From: JAANXG01 sp034520625
GTDB lineage: Bacteria; Pseudomonadota; Gammaproteobacteria; Arenicellales; JAANXG01
DNA: 64,000 nt
Reading direction: 5' to 3'
Assembly (NCBI GenBank): GCA_034520625.1
Contig: JAXHNI010000009.1
Location: 1 to 64,000 of the forward strand
The translations under genes and the position numbers were made by a program. Positions 1 to 8,727 of this stretch are shown here, piece after piece. The notes beneath the pieces are model-generated. The model was not told the DNA's origin. It did no database searches and saw only the letters and a program-made list of their open reading frames with translations. How positions within the stretch are numbered: the stretch's first letter is position 1; each line of letters opens with the position of its first letter.

Positions 1-3
1 AGC

Positions 4-49
4 GAAAAGGGGACGGAGTGACTAGATCTTAATCATTTTTCGGTCCCCG
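4..49. repeat. Family A palindromic repeat, diverged copy at left edge
   Basis: The stretch begins AAAAGGGGACGGAGTGA and ends with TTTTTCGGTCCCC, the two halves of the GGGACGGAGGGATTAA inverted repeat found about ten times in this window. The arms here are diverged and the spacer carries extra bases. It lies just upstream of the broken TumE-like gene. Confidence 0.6.
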
Positions 50-95
50 ACTATGGTCCGTGACACCATCGTCACACACGTTATCCGTTGTTTCG

Positions 96-405
96 ATGAG
101 AGCGAGGCGAGCTTTTGCCGCTGCGAGGAACGTGCAGGACGAGCCTCACCGTCGAGACGGGGTGATCTGGAAGCTTCCAGGCAAAACCCAAGAGCGGTCT
201 GGTGGGCTCAATCGTCGATCGTGTCGCGGCCGTCTCGGAAGTCATTGCATTGTCCGATAGGACAATGAAGCAGGGAAAGGCGATCACCGGCACTATCGTG
301 ACCACTCGGGACCGTACGCCCTCGCGTCCAGTAGAGCGATTGGTGGATGACTTCAGACAGGACTGCACCGAGCTGGCAGGCTGGAAATGGCGATCAAACG
401 AATAG
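96..405 (+). pseudogene. Broken TumE-like toxin (DUF6516 family)
   Basis: Conceptual translation in two frames gives a DUF6516 signature. The frame of position 96 reads DGVIWKLPG, then a TAG stop at 258-260 exactly where the family has Tyr, then DNEAGKGDHRHYRDHSGPYA; around 328-335 the reading switches by one base to RPVERLVDDFRQDC, the family's C-terminal helix, ending at 405. One nonsense change and one frameshift therefore break a roughly 100-residue toxin. Its last 19 bases overlap the start of the HTH gene at 387, the usual translationally coupled toxin-then-antitoxin layout of TumE/TumA pairs. The N-terminal start at 96 is a guess. The family assignment rests on remembered motifs, not on a search. 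Confidence 0.6.
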
Positions 406-749
406 ATGTTGAAGTACTGAAATCGAAGGCCGCGCTCGATGCGTTCACCGAGACGTGGCGACGCGTCGAGGCCAATGACCACGTGACGCCCCGGCTGGCA
501 TTCGCGAGCCTACACGACCTGTTCTCTGCACTGACGGAGAAGCGGCTGGAGCTGATGCGTTTCGTAGCTTCTCGTGAAGGGCTCAATACCAACCAGCTCG
601 CTCGCGAGCTGGAACGGGATTACAAGAATGTCCACACAGATGTGGCGGCATTGGTTGAGTTAGGACTGCTTGAGAAAGACAACCATGGAGCGCTCACGGC
701 GCCGTTCGACGAGATTGTCATACACGCCGGTATCCGGGACGCGGCGTAG
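387..749 (+). CDS. TumA-like HTH antitoxin / transcriptional regulator
   Basis: A 120-residue protein with a winged helix-turn-helix in its second half (SREGLNTNQLARELERDY followed by NVHTDVAALVELGLLEK), of the MarR-like type found in the antitoxins that accompany DUF6516 toxins. The N-terminal part (about residues 1-45) is helical and probably dimerises or binds the toxin. It starts inside the 3' end of the broken toxin gene, so the two were translationally coupled. Family knowledge says it should bind the toxin and repress its own operon; with the toxin broken it is probably an orphan antitoxin. It is intact, with a normal stop at 749. Confidence 0.7.
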   Translation: MAIKRIDVEVLKSKAALDAFTETWRRVEANDHVTPRLAFASLHDLFSALTEKRLELMRFVASREGLNTNQLARELERDYKNVHTDVAALVELGLLEKDNHGALTAPFDEIVIHAGIRDAA

Positions 750-861
750 TTGCCGCAGGTTATGATTCGCGGCCTTTTTCAAGGTTCGTGTTGCCGGCCT
801 GTCGGGGTCCCATCAGGGCGATGAAAGCCTGTTAGGCGCGGCGTCGAATCATTTTCATCTG

Positions 862-945
862 CCTCGTCCCGAGGGGCTCCGATTGCAGCCCGCTCCCCAA
901 CCACCGCATCCACCACCCGCCAGAACCGCGGCGAACTCTCTCGTG
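862..945 (-). pseudogene. 3'-end remnant of a PLD-system gene (copy 1 of a repeated tail)
   Basis: On the minus strand this encodes RFWRVVDAVVGERAA, close to the WRVVDAVV tail of the phospholipase-D gene that ends at 6924. The shared 25-bp core is present three times in the first 7 kb (here, near 2480-2520 and near 6951-6985). No intact gene surrounds it, so I read it as the tail of a lost paralogue. The rest of 750-978 shows nothing I recognise. Confidence 0.35.
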
Positions 946-978
946 CCGAGAAGTGAAATGCATAGCGCCCCGCCATAG

Positions 979-1584
979 TTAGATCCGGAGGTTCTGCGCG
1001 TGCAGATACGAAATCGGCTCACCTTCCTTTGTCGATACATAGCCAGCCTCCTCATGCGAGAACTCCATGATTCGGGCAGAGCCAAAATCCTTGAAGTAGT
1101 CTTTTATCTCAACGAGCGAAACCAACTCCGATTCTCCGAAGATGGTGAGGTCCGGCTTGTCTCGGGTAATACACTCAAAGCCCGTGTAGCCCCCGAATGC
1201 TTCCTCTCTAACATCGAGCAACCGCGCGCGTTCCAGCTCTGCGAAGTAATAGTCATAATTGTCGGGCACCGGTCCGTACTGAAGATGACAATAACGTGCA
1301 CCGGTAATTGAAATTGTGTTCTCCTTGAAGTGCTTGAAGTCTGCATAGAACAGCAGCTTGTTTAACTTCGTTTTTAGTTGACCATCAACACAGAAAAACA
1401 GAATCACGTTAAACAACCTCCGAGTATTCAACTTTCGGAATCCGCTGTACTCGTCTGGCGCGTAGCGCCCTAGTCGTTCTTCAAACAACCGCTCGAAAGA
1501 ACAAGCCTCGTTGTCAGCCACTCGCAATTCCTCAAGAAGTCGCTCGCGCTTGTCATCAGCGAGGGCTTCCGGCAGTCTCATCAA
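979..1584 (-). CDS. Panacea (SocA/GepA, DUF4065) domain protein
   Basis: This 201-residue protein carries the Panacea fold: the central segment KLNKLLFYADFKHF and the following ARYCHLQYGPVPDNYDYYF are the conserved core of SocA/GepA proteins, with a charged C-terminal tail. Panacea domains act as promiscuous antitoxins in PanAT-type systems and as ClpXP adaptors in SocAB. Its start at 1584 lies inside the 3' end of the MqsA-like gene (1556), so it is translationally coupled as the third gene of a toxin - HTH - Panacea operon read from the palindrome at 2381. About 60 residues precede the core and may be a helical dimerisation or toxin-contact region. The gene is intact, unlike its two upstream partners. 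Confidence 0.75.
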   Translation of the reverse strand: MMRLPEALADDKRERLLEELRVADNEACSFERLFEERLGRYAPDEYSGFRKLNTRRLFNVILFFCVDGQLKTKLNKLLFYADFKHFKENTISITGARYCHLQYGPVPDNYDYYFAELERARLLDVREEAFGGYTGFECITRDKPDLTIFGESELVSLVEIKDYFKDFGSARIMEFSHEEAGYVSTKEGEPISYLHAQNLRI

Positions 1585-1971
1585 TGAGCGTAATCAGATT
1601 GTGCGGTTCCATGGCCAGCCGCAGGATCTTTTCATGTGCCGCGACTTGCAGCGCGCCGGTCTCATATCGGCTCAGGGTGACGTCGCCCCACCCAAGAAGC
1701 CGACTTAGTTCTTTCTGCGTTAATCCGTATCGCTTTCGCCAGTTGCGGATCTGTTCGGGCTGAAGCATATCGTGACGGCGTCGGTACTCCCGATACGCAA
1801 GCGCAAGGGAGTCTCGGCCCCGGGTATTCTCAAATTCCGCGCCGCACTCGGTGCATTTGAAGAATTCGGCGGCTACTTCGACCGGCTCGCCGCGGACTTC
1901 AACCACTTCCCATTGGCGCGAACGAGCTCGAGCTCAGTCTCTTTCTCGCAGTTTGCGCAAACACCTTTCAT
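1556..1971 (-). pseudogene. MqsA-like zinc-ribbon/HTH antitoxin, N-terminus frameshifted
   Basis: The main frame (from 1906) reads a second zinc-ribbon half, KCTECGAEF, then an Xre/MqsA-type HTH (RYGLTQKELSRLLGWGDVT, LSRYETGALQ). The first half of the ribbon, MKGVCANCEKETELELV, sits upstream in another frame and begins at an ATG at 1969-1971 preceded by GGAGGAATT, a good ribosome binding site. The two halves join only with a one-base shift near 1907-1918. An alternative is a GTG start at 1906, which would leave a protein lacking the first Cys pair. Family knowledge: zinc ribbon binds the toxin, the HTH represses the operon. It overlaps the Panacea gene by 29 bp. Whether the shift is real or an assembly error is open. 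Confidence 0.65.
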
Positions 1972-2002
1972 GACAATTCCTCCACTGGCTGTTTAAGCAC
2001 CG

Positions 2003-2349
2003 TTACCTGTGTGGGTACTTCAGTGGATATTGGGCGATATGAAACGAAATACATTTCGCGATACGTCGATTCCCTGCCTGTGCCACCTTGAGCTTGATGT
2101 AGACTTCCTGGCCATCTATCTCGCGCCCGAAAACCCAGACATCACCGGGCCGATCCCGATCAGGCTCCGGCCCCTCGGAATAGTCCGCTATCGATAGCTC
2201 GAGCAGTAAATACTCCAGGTCGGCCATAGTCAGACCAAGCAGGGCGAGTGTCTGCCGCGTTTCCGCGCGGGAACGACATCCACACCATTGCCAGCTGTGG
2301 CTATCCGCTTGAACTGCAACAAGAAATCCCGCACGTCCTCGATGGACAC
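2003..2349 (-). pseudogene. MqsR-like toxin, one-base frameshift
   Basis: The C-terminal two thirds (LALLGLTMADLEYLLLE, then DRPGDVWVFGREIDG, YIKLKV, KCISFHIAQYPLKYP) is typical of the MqsR/RelE-like mRNA interferases that pair with zinc-ribbon HTH antitoxins. The expected N-terminus, SIEDVRDFLLQFKRIA followed by GNGVDVVP, is in a different frame starting with a GTG at 2347-2349 behind GGGGAGA. The frames join if the GGG run at 2269-2271 had one more G, a homopolymer change. Full length would be about 115 residues. It is the first gene of the operon behind the 28-bp palindrome. The function as an RNA-cleaving toxin is inferred from family only. Confidence 0.65.
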
Positions 2350-2380
2350 CAAATCTCTCCCCGTCAGCGGTTGCAGACGA

Positions 2381-2408
2381 CAATTATTTATCAATTGATA
2401 AATAATTG
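2381..2408. promoter_or_regulatory. Perfect 28-bp palindrome, probable operator/promoter of the toxin-antitoxin operon
   Basis: The half site CAATTATTTATCAA is followed directly by its exact reverse complement. It is very AT-rich in a GC-rich setting and lies about 32 bp upstream of the GTG start of the MqsR-like gene. Autorepression by the HTH antitoxin at such a site is the family rule; the binding itself is inferred. Confidence 0.75.
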
Positions 2409-2439
2409 CAAGAGCCCAATGACTGCACTCCCCCCTCCG

Positions 2440-2518
2440 CCTGGCCTGCAGACCGGCCCCTGCTCACGGATGTGGACCACTTCTCCCGCAATCACCGCAT
2501 CCGCCACCCGCCAGATCT
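2440..2518 (-). pseudogene. 3'-end remnant of a PLD-system gene (copy 2 of a repeated tail)
   Basis: Read on the minus strand the segment encodes LEIWRVADAVIAGEVV, matching the EIWRVVDAVVV tail of the phospholipase-D gene ending at 6924. It is wedged between the palindromic operator at 2381 and the family A repeat at 2519, with no complete gene attached. Confidence 0.35.
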
Positions 2519-2562
2519 CAAAGGGGACGGAGGGATTATAATTAATCCCTCCGTCCCCTTTG
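2519..2562. repeat. Family A palindromic repeat, perfect copy
   Basis: Two perfectly complementary 20-bp arms (core GGGGACGGAGGGATTA) enclose a 4-base loop. It sits 5 bp beyond the stop of the minus-strand helicase and could also act as a terminator hairpin. It is the cleanest copy and can serve as the family reference. Confidence 0.85.
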
Positions 2563-2567
2563 TTCAT

Positions 2568-5500
2568 TCACGGCGACAGCTCGATCGACCACTTGCCGAG
2601 GTCTTGTGGTTCCATATCCAATTTCTCCAGAAGGGTAACCAGTTCCTCCTGCCGGGGCTGGCCGAACACCACCCGGTAAGCCGCGAGCTGGCGCTTGAGG
2701 CGGGCGAAGGCCTCAACCTCGCTGGTGTAGGGAAGCAGCGGCACGTGCCGCTGCACCCGCCAGAATCCGGGCGCGATCCAGTACGGCACCAGGTCGTTCT
2801 CGCCCTTCGTCCGGGCGTCGGTATCTGCCAGATCGAAGATGCGGGCCCAGAGGTCATCGCCGGGCCGCCATTCGTCCAGGGCCCGGCCGCCAAACGCCTC
2901 GGCGACGTTGCGGCGCACGGCGTGGCCCTTGTAGCGGTGCACGCGGCCTTCGCGCTGTTCGAGGTCCACGGGGTTGCCGGGGAGGTTCCAGTGAACAAGT
3001 CGATGACACCAGGGATGAAAATCCAGTCCCTCCTGGCCGATCGAGGTGCTGGCGAGCACGAACGGCCGGAACGGGCTGTTGAAGGTGGTGCGCGACGGCG
3101 TCCTGGGTCAGCACCCCGTCTTCCGTGGTCGAGTGCCCGAAGCGCAGCGCCACCACGGTACGCAGTCGAACCTCCTCCTTGTCCACGCCGCCGTCGCCGT
3201 TGGCGCGGTAGAAGTGCGCATGCACCCGGGACGGGCGCGGCTCCACGGATTCCGCGATCTCGTCGACGCAGCGCTTGCAGATGTCGTCGATCGACTCCGT
3301 CTGCGACCAGGCATGCTGCTCCCAGGCCAGGTGCCAGGTCTCGTCCAGCACCGCCTGCAGATTGCCCTCAACGCAGTAACGCAGGACCTGCCGCCAATAG
3401 AACGTATCTTCGCGATCCTGGACTTCCGTTTCCTCGTTCAGGTGATGCAGCAGGCGGATCACCGCCGGGCGATTGAAGAGCTTCCAGAACGCGTCCGCCA
3501 GCCGGACGGCCAGACGCCGGCGGTTGTCGTCGCCCACGCCGGATGAGGCCATCGCGCGCGCGGCCAGAATGCCGGGCGCGCCGAGCGTTACGTCGGTCAG
3601 CAGGTCTGCGAGCCCTTCGGGACGGCGGCCGAGCGTCGCGGGATCAATCGCCAGCAGGTCGTCGATGTAGGCCGGAATCACTTCCGGATTGGGCTTGGGC
3701 AAATCATCCGGATTCGTCGTCCCGCCAATGCTCGAGAAATGCCCGCATCCCGGGTCGATCAGCAGCGGCGCCACGTACTCCCAGCGCTCGTCCACCGGGC
3801 CGTCCCGCGGATCCGGCAGCGACGGATCGGCCAGCAGTGCCTCGACGCGGCCGCGCACCCATTCCCGGCGGTCCACGCCCGCCGGCGCCGACAGCGGATG
3901 CGCCTGGTCGGCCAGGGTCAGGCACGGCAGCAGCAGAAGCAGCAGGCGGTGCCGGGACCGGTGTCCGTCGGCGGTCTGGGTAAAGCGAAGCAGGCCCCGC
4001 TGCTGACGGTCAGGATCGGAATAGGATTTCATGCCGCCGGCCACCATGCGCCGCTCCGCCTCGTAACTGAGCACCCCGCTGACCACGTCCGGCACCACAT
4101 TCCAGGCCGAAAACAACAGGGTCTTGGTCCGATGCTGCTGCCCCCGGTACGCCCCCTCGAATGGCCAGTAGGGGACCGTCGGCGGCATCCACAGCAGCTT
4201 CCAGATACCGGTATCCAGCAGATCGCTCACCAGCTCGCGCAGCTTGGCGTTGCCCGGATCGATCTGCGACCAGCCTTCGATATCATCCCTGGAAAGAAAC
4301 GCCTCGGGATGAGACGCCAGCACCTGGATGATTTTCTCCGGGGAAAGCTCGAGCGTCTCGGCAAGTCGTTCGTTGACCTTATACCCCTGCATGAAATGCG
4401 CGAGATACGGCGCGGACTTCCAGAACGCCATGGGATCCCGGTCGCCCACCGCTTTGAACAGGGCGTCCGCCGCCAGGTACTGATTGACGTCGGAAGACTC
4501 GAGGCGCATGGACACCCGCGGCTCTTCCACCATCGCGTCCCGCTCGACGCTGGCGGCCACCCGCTCCGTGCGGGCCATCACCGCGCGCAGCGTTCGCTCG
4601 ACTTCGCGCTTGGCTGCCATGACGTCCGCGCCGTGGCCCTGGGCGGCCTGCCGCAGCGCACCGCCGAAGCGGGAGAGCTGCGCCTTGAGCGCCTGCACCC
4701 GGGACTCGTCGTCGCCCATCAGGAAGCGCGTGGTCGCCAGAAAGTCCTGGTAGTGGTCCTCGTGCTCGATCTCGGCGTCGGCGGTGTACAGCTTGTAGGG
4801 CGTGGCCGACAACAGCAGCGTGCGAACGGGATTACCCTCCGGCGTCCGGCCATGGAACAGGGCCTGGGCCATCTCGCCGGCCGGATCCTGGTGCTCGCGG
4901 CGCGATTCCAGCAGGGACTTGAAGCGTTGGAATTCATCGAGGATGACGAGGTCCGGCTCCAGCGCCTCGATGCAGACCTCCGCCAGCAGGCGCCGCAGCT
5001 TGCCGAGCACCCGGTTCTGGTCCTGCCGGGCTTGCGGCGGATAGTGCTTGCGCTGCTTGCGGAACCACGTCGCCATCACCTCATCGAGCTCGTTGCGAAG
5101 CTCCCTGTCGGCAAGAAACGCCTGGTGAAATCGCCGCTCGATATGCGGCTCCAGCGGCAATGGATCGTAATCCAGCTTATAGCGCCAGTCCTCCGTCTTG
5201 CTGACCCGGCCCTGGCACAGGTTCATCAGCCGCTTGCGTCGATCCACCAACGGCTCGAGCAGGTGAAACAACACCCGGCGCTCCTTCGCCTGCCCCGCGG
5301 AGTGGCCCATGTTGAACGACGTCCCCGGCGTGAAGCTCACGAAGTTGAGCTTGCTCTCGGCCAGCCCCTGTTCGCCCTCCCGGGGCGCCATCTCTGTGGC
5401 CAGCATGGTCAGCCGCGTGGCGAGCGCGTAAGACCGCTCCTCCCCGCCGCTGATATGCAGCTTGGGCAGATTGGCGCGAGCGATGTTCTGGTTGCTGCAG

Positions 5501-5739
5501 ATGTAGACGATATCGATCCGCTCGACGTCGTCCCACATGTGCTCGATGGCCCGGGCGATGATGCCGCGGGCCACCAGCGTCTTGCCGAGCCCCACCTCGT
5601 CAGCCACCAGGAACCGCGCCGTGCTGTCCGGTGCGGTGAACAGCCGCTGAAACGCGTGCTCCACCGTGCGCCGCTGAAACGGCTTCAAAGGGCGGAGAAT
5701 CGCCTCAACGTCCAGTCGCTCCAAGCATACCCCCGTCAC
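2568..5739 (-). pseudogene. SF2 helicase of a DUF6361/PLD defence cluster, one frameshift
   Basis: A helicase of about 1,055 residues. Motif I is ADEVGLGKTLVA (near residue 48), motif II is the variant VILDEFQRF, motif III LLLSATPYKLY, and the C-terminal lobe has GQEGLDFHPW and motif VI QREGRVHRYKGH. The first 875 or so residues are in one frame and the C-terminal 160 (2568-3059) in another; removing one base near 3090 joins AVRTTFNSPFRPF to LASTSIGQEGLDF. The start is a GTG at 5739 without a clear ribosome site; an in-frame TTG 15 bases further in, behind GGGGG, is an alternative. It is the last gene of the DUF6361 - PLD - MNT/HEPN - helicase series. Its likely role is nucleic-acid translocation in phage defence, inferred from context. 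The frameshift may be an assembly error. Confidence 0.75.
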
Positions 5740-5755
5740 AATTTAGTTGACGACT

Positions 5756-5770
5756 TATAAATGATTTATA
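5756..5770. promoter_or_regulatory. AT-rich palindrome upstream of the helicase
   Basis: TATAAAT-G-ATTTATA is a perfect 15-bp palindrome, 17 bp upstream of the helicase GTG and inside an AT-rich stretch. It could be a promoter or operator for the helicase; nothing beyond the symmetry and position supports it. Confidence 0.4.
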
Positions 5771-5839
5771 TTTGGTAAAGGACGATGAATAAAATAGTCT
5801 AAAGGCCGTTCTCAGCATGCGCAGCACGCCTGCTACGCC

Positions 5840-6280
5840 TCAAACGAGGTCAGACCGGTTGTCGCGCAACCATGCTTCCACATCCTTCAATAGCTGCCCC
5901 GCCTCGGCCAGGCAGTGCTGCATGGCCGCTTCATCGATGTCCTCTCCAGTGTAGTCGGAAAGATTCCGTTTCCTTCGCAACGCATCAAGTACCGTCATCC
6001 GTTCGCCGGCAAGCCCGACAGTTTTTGGCAGACTTTGCAGTACCGTCATATGGTGCCCCGGCCGGTTCGTATCCGGCCGATATCCGTTCGCCATCAACGC
6101 CGCGAGGGATAACTGCATGACCGCCTTGTAGGCGGCATCGAAACGGGTCTCGATACTGATCGCCTCGACTTTCGCATCCGCGATATTTCTCCTGACGGCA
6201 TCCAGAAGCCGGCCAATCTCGTCGCCATCCGTGTCGTGGCGCTTAAGCTGACCGATCTTTAACAAGTTCTCCAAACTCAT
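5840..6280 (-). CDS. HEPN-domain protein of an MNT/HEPN pair
   Basis: A 146-residue all-helical protein with the HEPN pattern of an N-terminal helix pair (ISIETRFDAAYKAVMQLSLAAL) and the C-terminal RRKRNLSDYTGED motif. In classic HEPN RNases the motif is R-x4-6-H; here the His position reads Tyr, a variant common in the nucleotidyltransferase-associated group, so RNase activity is not assured. It overlaps the 3' end of the HTH-nucleotidyltransferase gene by 38 bp and must be co-translated with it. Family knowledge: HEPN is the toxin and the MNT enzyme silences it by adding nucleotides to the HEPN protein. The gene is intact. Confidence 0.75.
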   Translation of the reverse strand: MSLENLLKIGQLKRHDTDGDEIGRLLDAVRRNIADAKVEAISIETRFDAAYKAVMQLSLAALMANGYRPDTNRPGHHMTVLQSLPKTVGLAGERMTVLDALRRKRNLSDYTGEDIDEAAMQHCLAEAGQLLKDVEAWLRDNRSDLV

Positions 6281-6857
6281 CGCTCGTTCCCAGTATGAAA
6301 ATCTTCGGCTCCTTCACGATCCGGCGGACAAACCGATCTCCCTGCCGGTACTTGTTCAGGAAGTCTGCTTTCTTCATCACGACGGGGTTGACCTCCCGTC
6401 CCAGCCTTTCGCTGCACTGCGCGGTCGCCTTAACCACGTCGGCAAACGATGCCCGCCCGACGACGAACAGATCCACGTCGCTGGTCGCCGTTTCGGCGCT
6501 CTGCGCAATGGAGCCGAAAACAAACGCCAAATCCAACTCCCCGGCCAGCGGGTCCAGCGCGTCGCGCAGCACATCCGCCAGGCCCGCCGTCTTCACGAAT
6601 ATCCCCGCCAGCTCCGGATAAATGGGGCAATCGCGGTTGGCGCGGTAAAGAACCTGGTTCGCGGCCGGCTCGCGCAGCAGAATTCCGGATTCCGCGAGAC
6701 GCTTCAGTTCCCTGTGCACGGATCCCGCGGGAATATCCGCCAGTCGTGCAATCTCGCGGACGTAAAAGCGCTGCTCCGGCTGCAACAGCAGCAAAGCCAG
6801 TATCCGTCGATGATAGCGGCTGAACAGGACCTCGACGGGTCGTCGTTGCTGCACCAT
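6243..6857 (-). CDS. HTH-fused minimal nucleotidyltransferase (MNT antitoxin)
   Basis: The N-terminal 90 residues form a winged helix (RFYVREIARLADIPAGSVHR, then ELKRLAESGILLRE), followed by a nucleotidyltransferase domain with GSIAQSAETATSDVDLFVV, i.e. the GSx10DxD metal site, although the usual GSxARG is GSIAQ here. The start is taken as the ATG at 6857; a TTG at 6881 would add eight residues but lies inside the inverted repeat at 6873-6912. The HTH probably binds that repeat and represses the pair. It neutralises the downstream HEPN partner by family analogy. Length of the shorter form is 204 residues, and both domains look complete. Confidence 0.75.
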   Translation of the reverse strand: MVQQRRPVEVLFSRYHRRILALLLLQPEQRFYVREIARLADIPAGSVHRELKRLAESGILLREPAANQVLYRANRDCPIYPELAGIFVKTAGLADVLRDALDPLAGELDLAFVFGSIAQSAETATSDVDLFVVGRASFADVVKATAQCSERLGREVNPVVMKKADFLNKYRQGDRFVRRIVKEPKIFILGTSDEFGELVKDRSA

Positions 6858-6872
6858 TGGGTTTTCCAGAAT

Positions 6873-6912
6873 TGTTCTCAAATACGCTACGATTGTAGCT
6901 TATTTGAGAACA
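6873..6912. promoter_or_regulatory. Inverted repeat operator of the MNT/HEPN pair
   Basis: The arms TGTTCTCAAATA and TATTTGAGAACA are exact reverse complements around a 16-base spacer that itself holds GCTAC/GTAGC. It lies just upstream of the nucleotidyltransferase ATG and just downstream of the PLD gene's stop, so the pair has its own regulated promoter inside the defence operon. Confidence 0.7.
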
Positions 6913-6923
6913 CCCGCAACTCA

Positions 6924-8727
6924 TTACAGGCCATCCGGGCCGGTGCGGTCGACAACCACCGCATCCACCACCCGCCAGATCTCGTACAGCTCATCCGGCA
7001 CGATCTCTCTGCCTTCGGCCGTCGAGCGCAGGTCCTCGATCAGGCGCCGCACCGGCTCCAGGCGCGCCGGGTCCCGCGACGCGGTCGCGCAGCAGGTCTT
7101 CCAGCAGGGTCTCGCCCGCCAGGCCCGCGGCCCATTCCCCCTGCCAGGCACCGTTGCCGTCGTTGTCCATCCAGTCCGCCAGCCCTTCCAGCCCGCCGAG
7201 CAGGGCGCGCAGGAATGTCAGGAACCGCTCCGGGCTGTCGATCAGGCTGCGCAGCACCTGCGCGACCCGGCCTGCCGGCATGCCCGTCGCCGGCAGCTTC
7301 AGCACCAGGCGGATGTCGTCGACGTTCGCCTCGACGCTCAGCCGCACGGCGACGAAGGTGGTCAAGCGCGACAACGGCAGGGACCATTCCAGCGGCGGGG
7401 CCAGCTCGCGCGCCTGGTCCTCGCCGACGGACACCGGCCAGGCCTCGGCCGACACCCCGGAAGGCAGAGCCAGCTCGCCCTCCAGGACCCAGCGCCAGGC
7501 TTCCCCGCCGGAGCGGCAGCGTACCGTCAGCTCGCTGCTCACGAGGGCGGCGCGCGCGTCCTCGAGCAGGCGCCGGGCCTGGTCGAGCTGGTCATCGTTT
7601 TTCACCCGTTCGTCCCGGTGATACGGCTCACACAGATTCAGGAAGCCGGCCTCCCGGAACCGGCCGATGCCGTAGCCCTTGCCGCTGTCGGCCTTGCCCC
7701 GGGCGCCGGTGATGGCGGCAATGACCTCGACGTTGCGCCCGCCGAACGCCGCCGCGGTGAGGTTCGCCGAGCCCACGAACCAGGTGGCCAGCTTGCCGTG
7801 CTCCACCGCGATCATCTTGGCGTGCAGGTCCGAAGGCCGGTTTGCCGTGCCGTCCTCGGGCTCGTCCATGGCCGCCTCGGACAACACCAGCACCGAGTCC
7901 CATTCCGCCAGTGATTCCGCGGGCAGCTCGTCCAGCGCCTCCCGACGACTGACCAGCGTGCGCTCGCCCTTCACCTCGACGAGCTGCGCCAGTCCGGTGC
8001 GGTTCACGAATGGCGCCACCGCCAGCAGGTTCCGGCCGACCGCATCCGGCTTCCAGCGCCGGCCCGAATCGGCGGCCAGGCCGAGCGCCTGGTAGACCAC
8101 CGGCCCGTGGCACCGCTCCGGCCCGGGGAAGGTCGTGCGCGCCACCTCGTCCGCCAGCGCCTCGACCGCGCCGGTGATCGCCGAAGGCAGCTCGCGCACC
8201 GCGAAACCCGGGACGGCGCGCAGCAGTTCCGTCAGCCCCCGCGACTCCGGAATCTTGCGCCGCCCCGCCGGCTCGCTCTCGCTGACCAGCGCCACGTCCC
8301 AGGACCGGTCGAAAGTAAGGTTGCGCGAGGACACCGCCGCCCGGATCAGCGGCTGCCCGGCCTCGTCCACGAAGCGCACCACCCACACCTTGGGATGAAA
8401 CGCCCCGCCGCCCGGCGCCCGCACCGGGTGCACGCAGTCCTCGAGCAGGGCGTACAGGGCCCGGTTGGTGTGCGGCACGGCGATGCCCGTCTCGTCCACG
8501 AACACGTTCAGCCGCTCACCCGCCTCGCGAAGCGCCTCGAGCAGCAGCAGCGGATCGGCGAGCAGCTCGTCCACGCCGCGGTCGGAATGCGCCAGCACCG
8601 CCAGCGGCAGGGCCAGCAGCACATCCAGGTCCAGGCTGTAGGTGGTCAACACCGCCTGGTCGATGCGATAGCCGGCCGGCGGCCGCAGCATGTCCATGGC
8701 GACGGTGCGCTGGTCCGGCGACAGCAT
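6924..8727 (-). pseudogene. Phospholipase D-like protein of a DUF6361 defence cluster, frameshifted tail
   Basis: About 600 residues with two HKD-type motifs: AFHPKVWVVRF followed by AVSSRNLT near residue 110, and LHAKMIAVEHGKLATWFVG with SANLT near residue 300. Such proteins cleave phosphodiester bonds and in defence clusters are usually nucleases. The long frame runs to about 7085; the natural C-terminus (SRDPARLEPVRRLIEDL, ending with EIWRVVDAVVVD) continues in a second frame to 6924, so one base is missing or extra near 7075-7090. The start codon overlaps the stop of the DUF6361 gene by one base, showing tight coupling. Only the last 55 residues are affected by the shift, so the shifted product might still fold. 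Confidence 0.75.

Noticed and set aside
3739..5760. A 673-residue open frame on the plus strand
   Set aside because: It is antisense to the SF2 helicase, has no start signal or domain and its composition is the complement pattern of a GC-rich gene.
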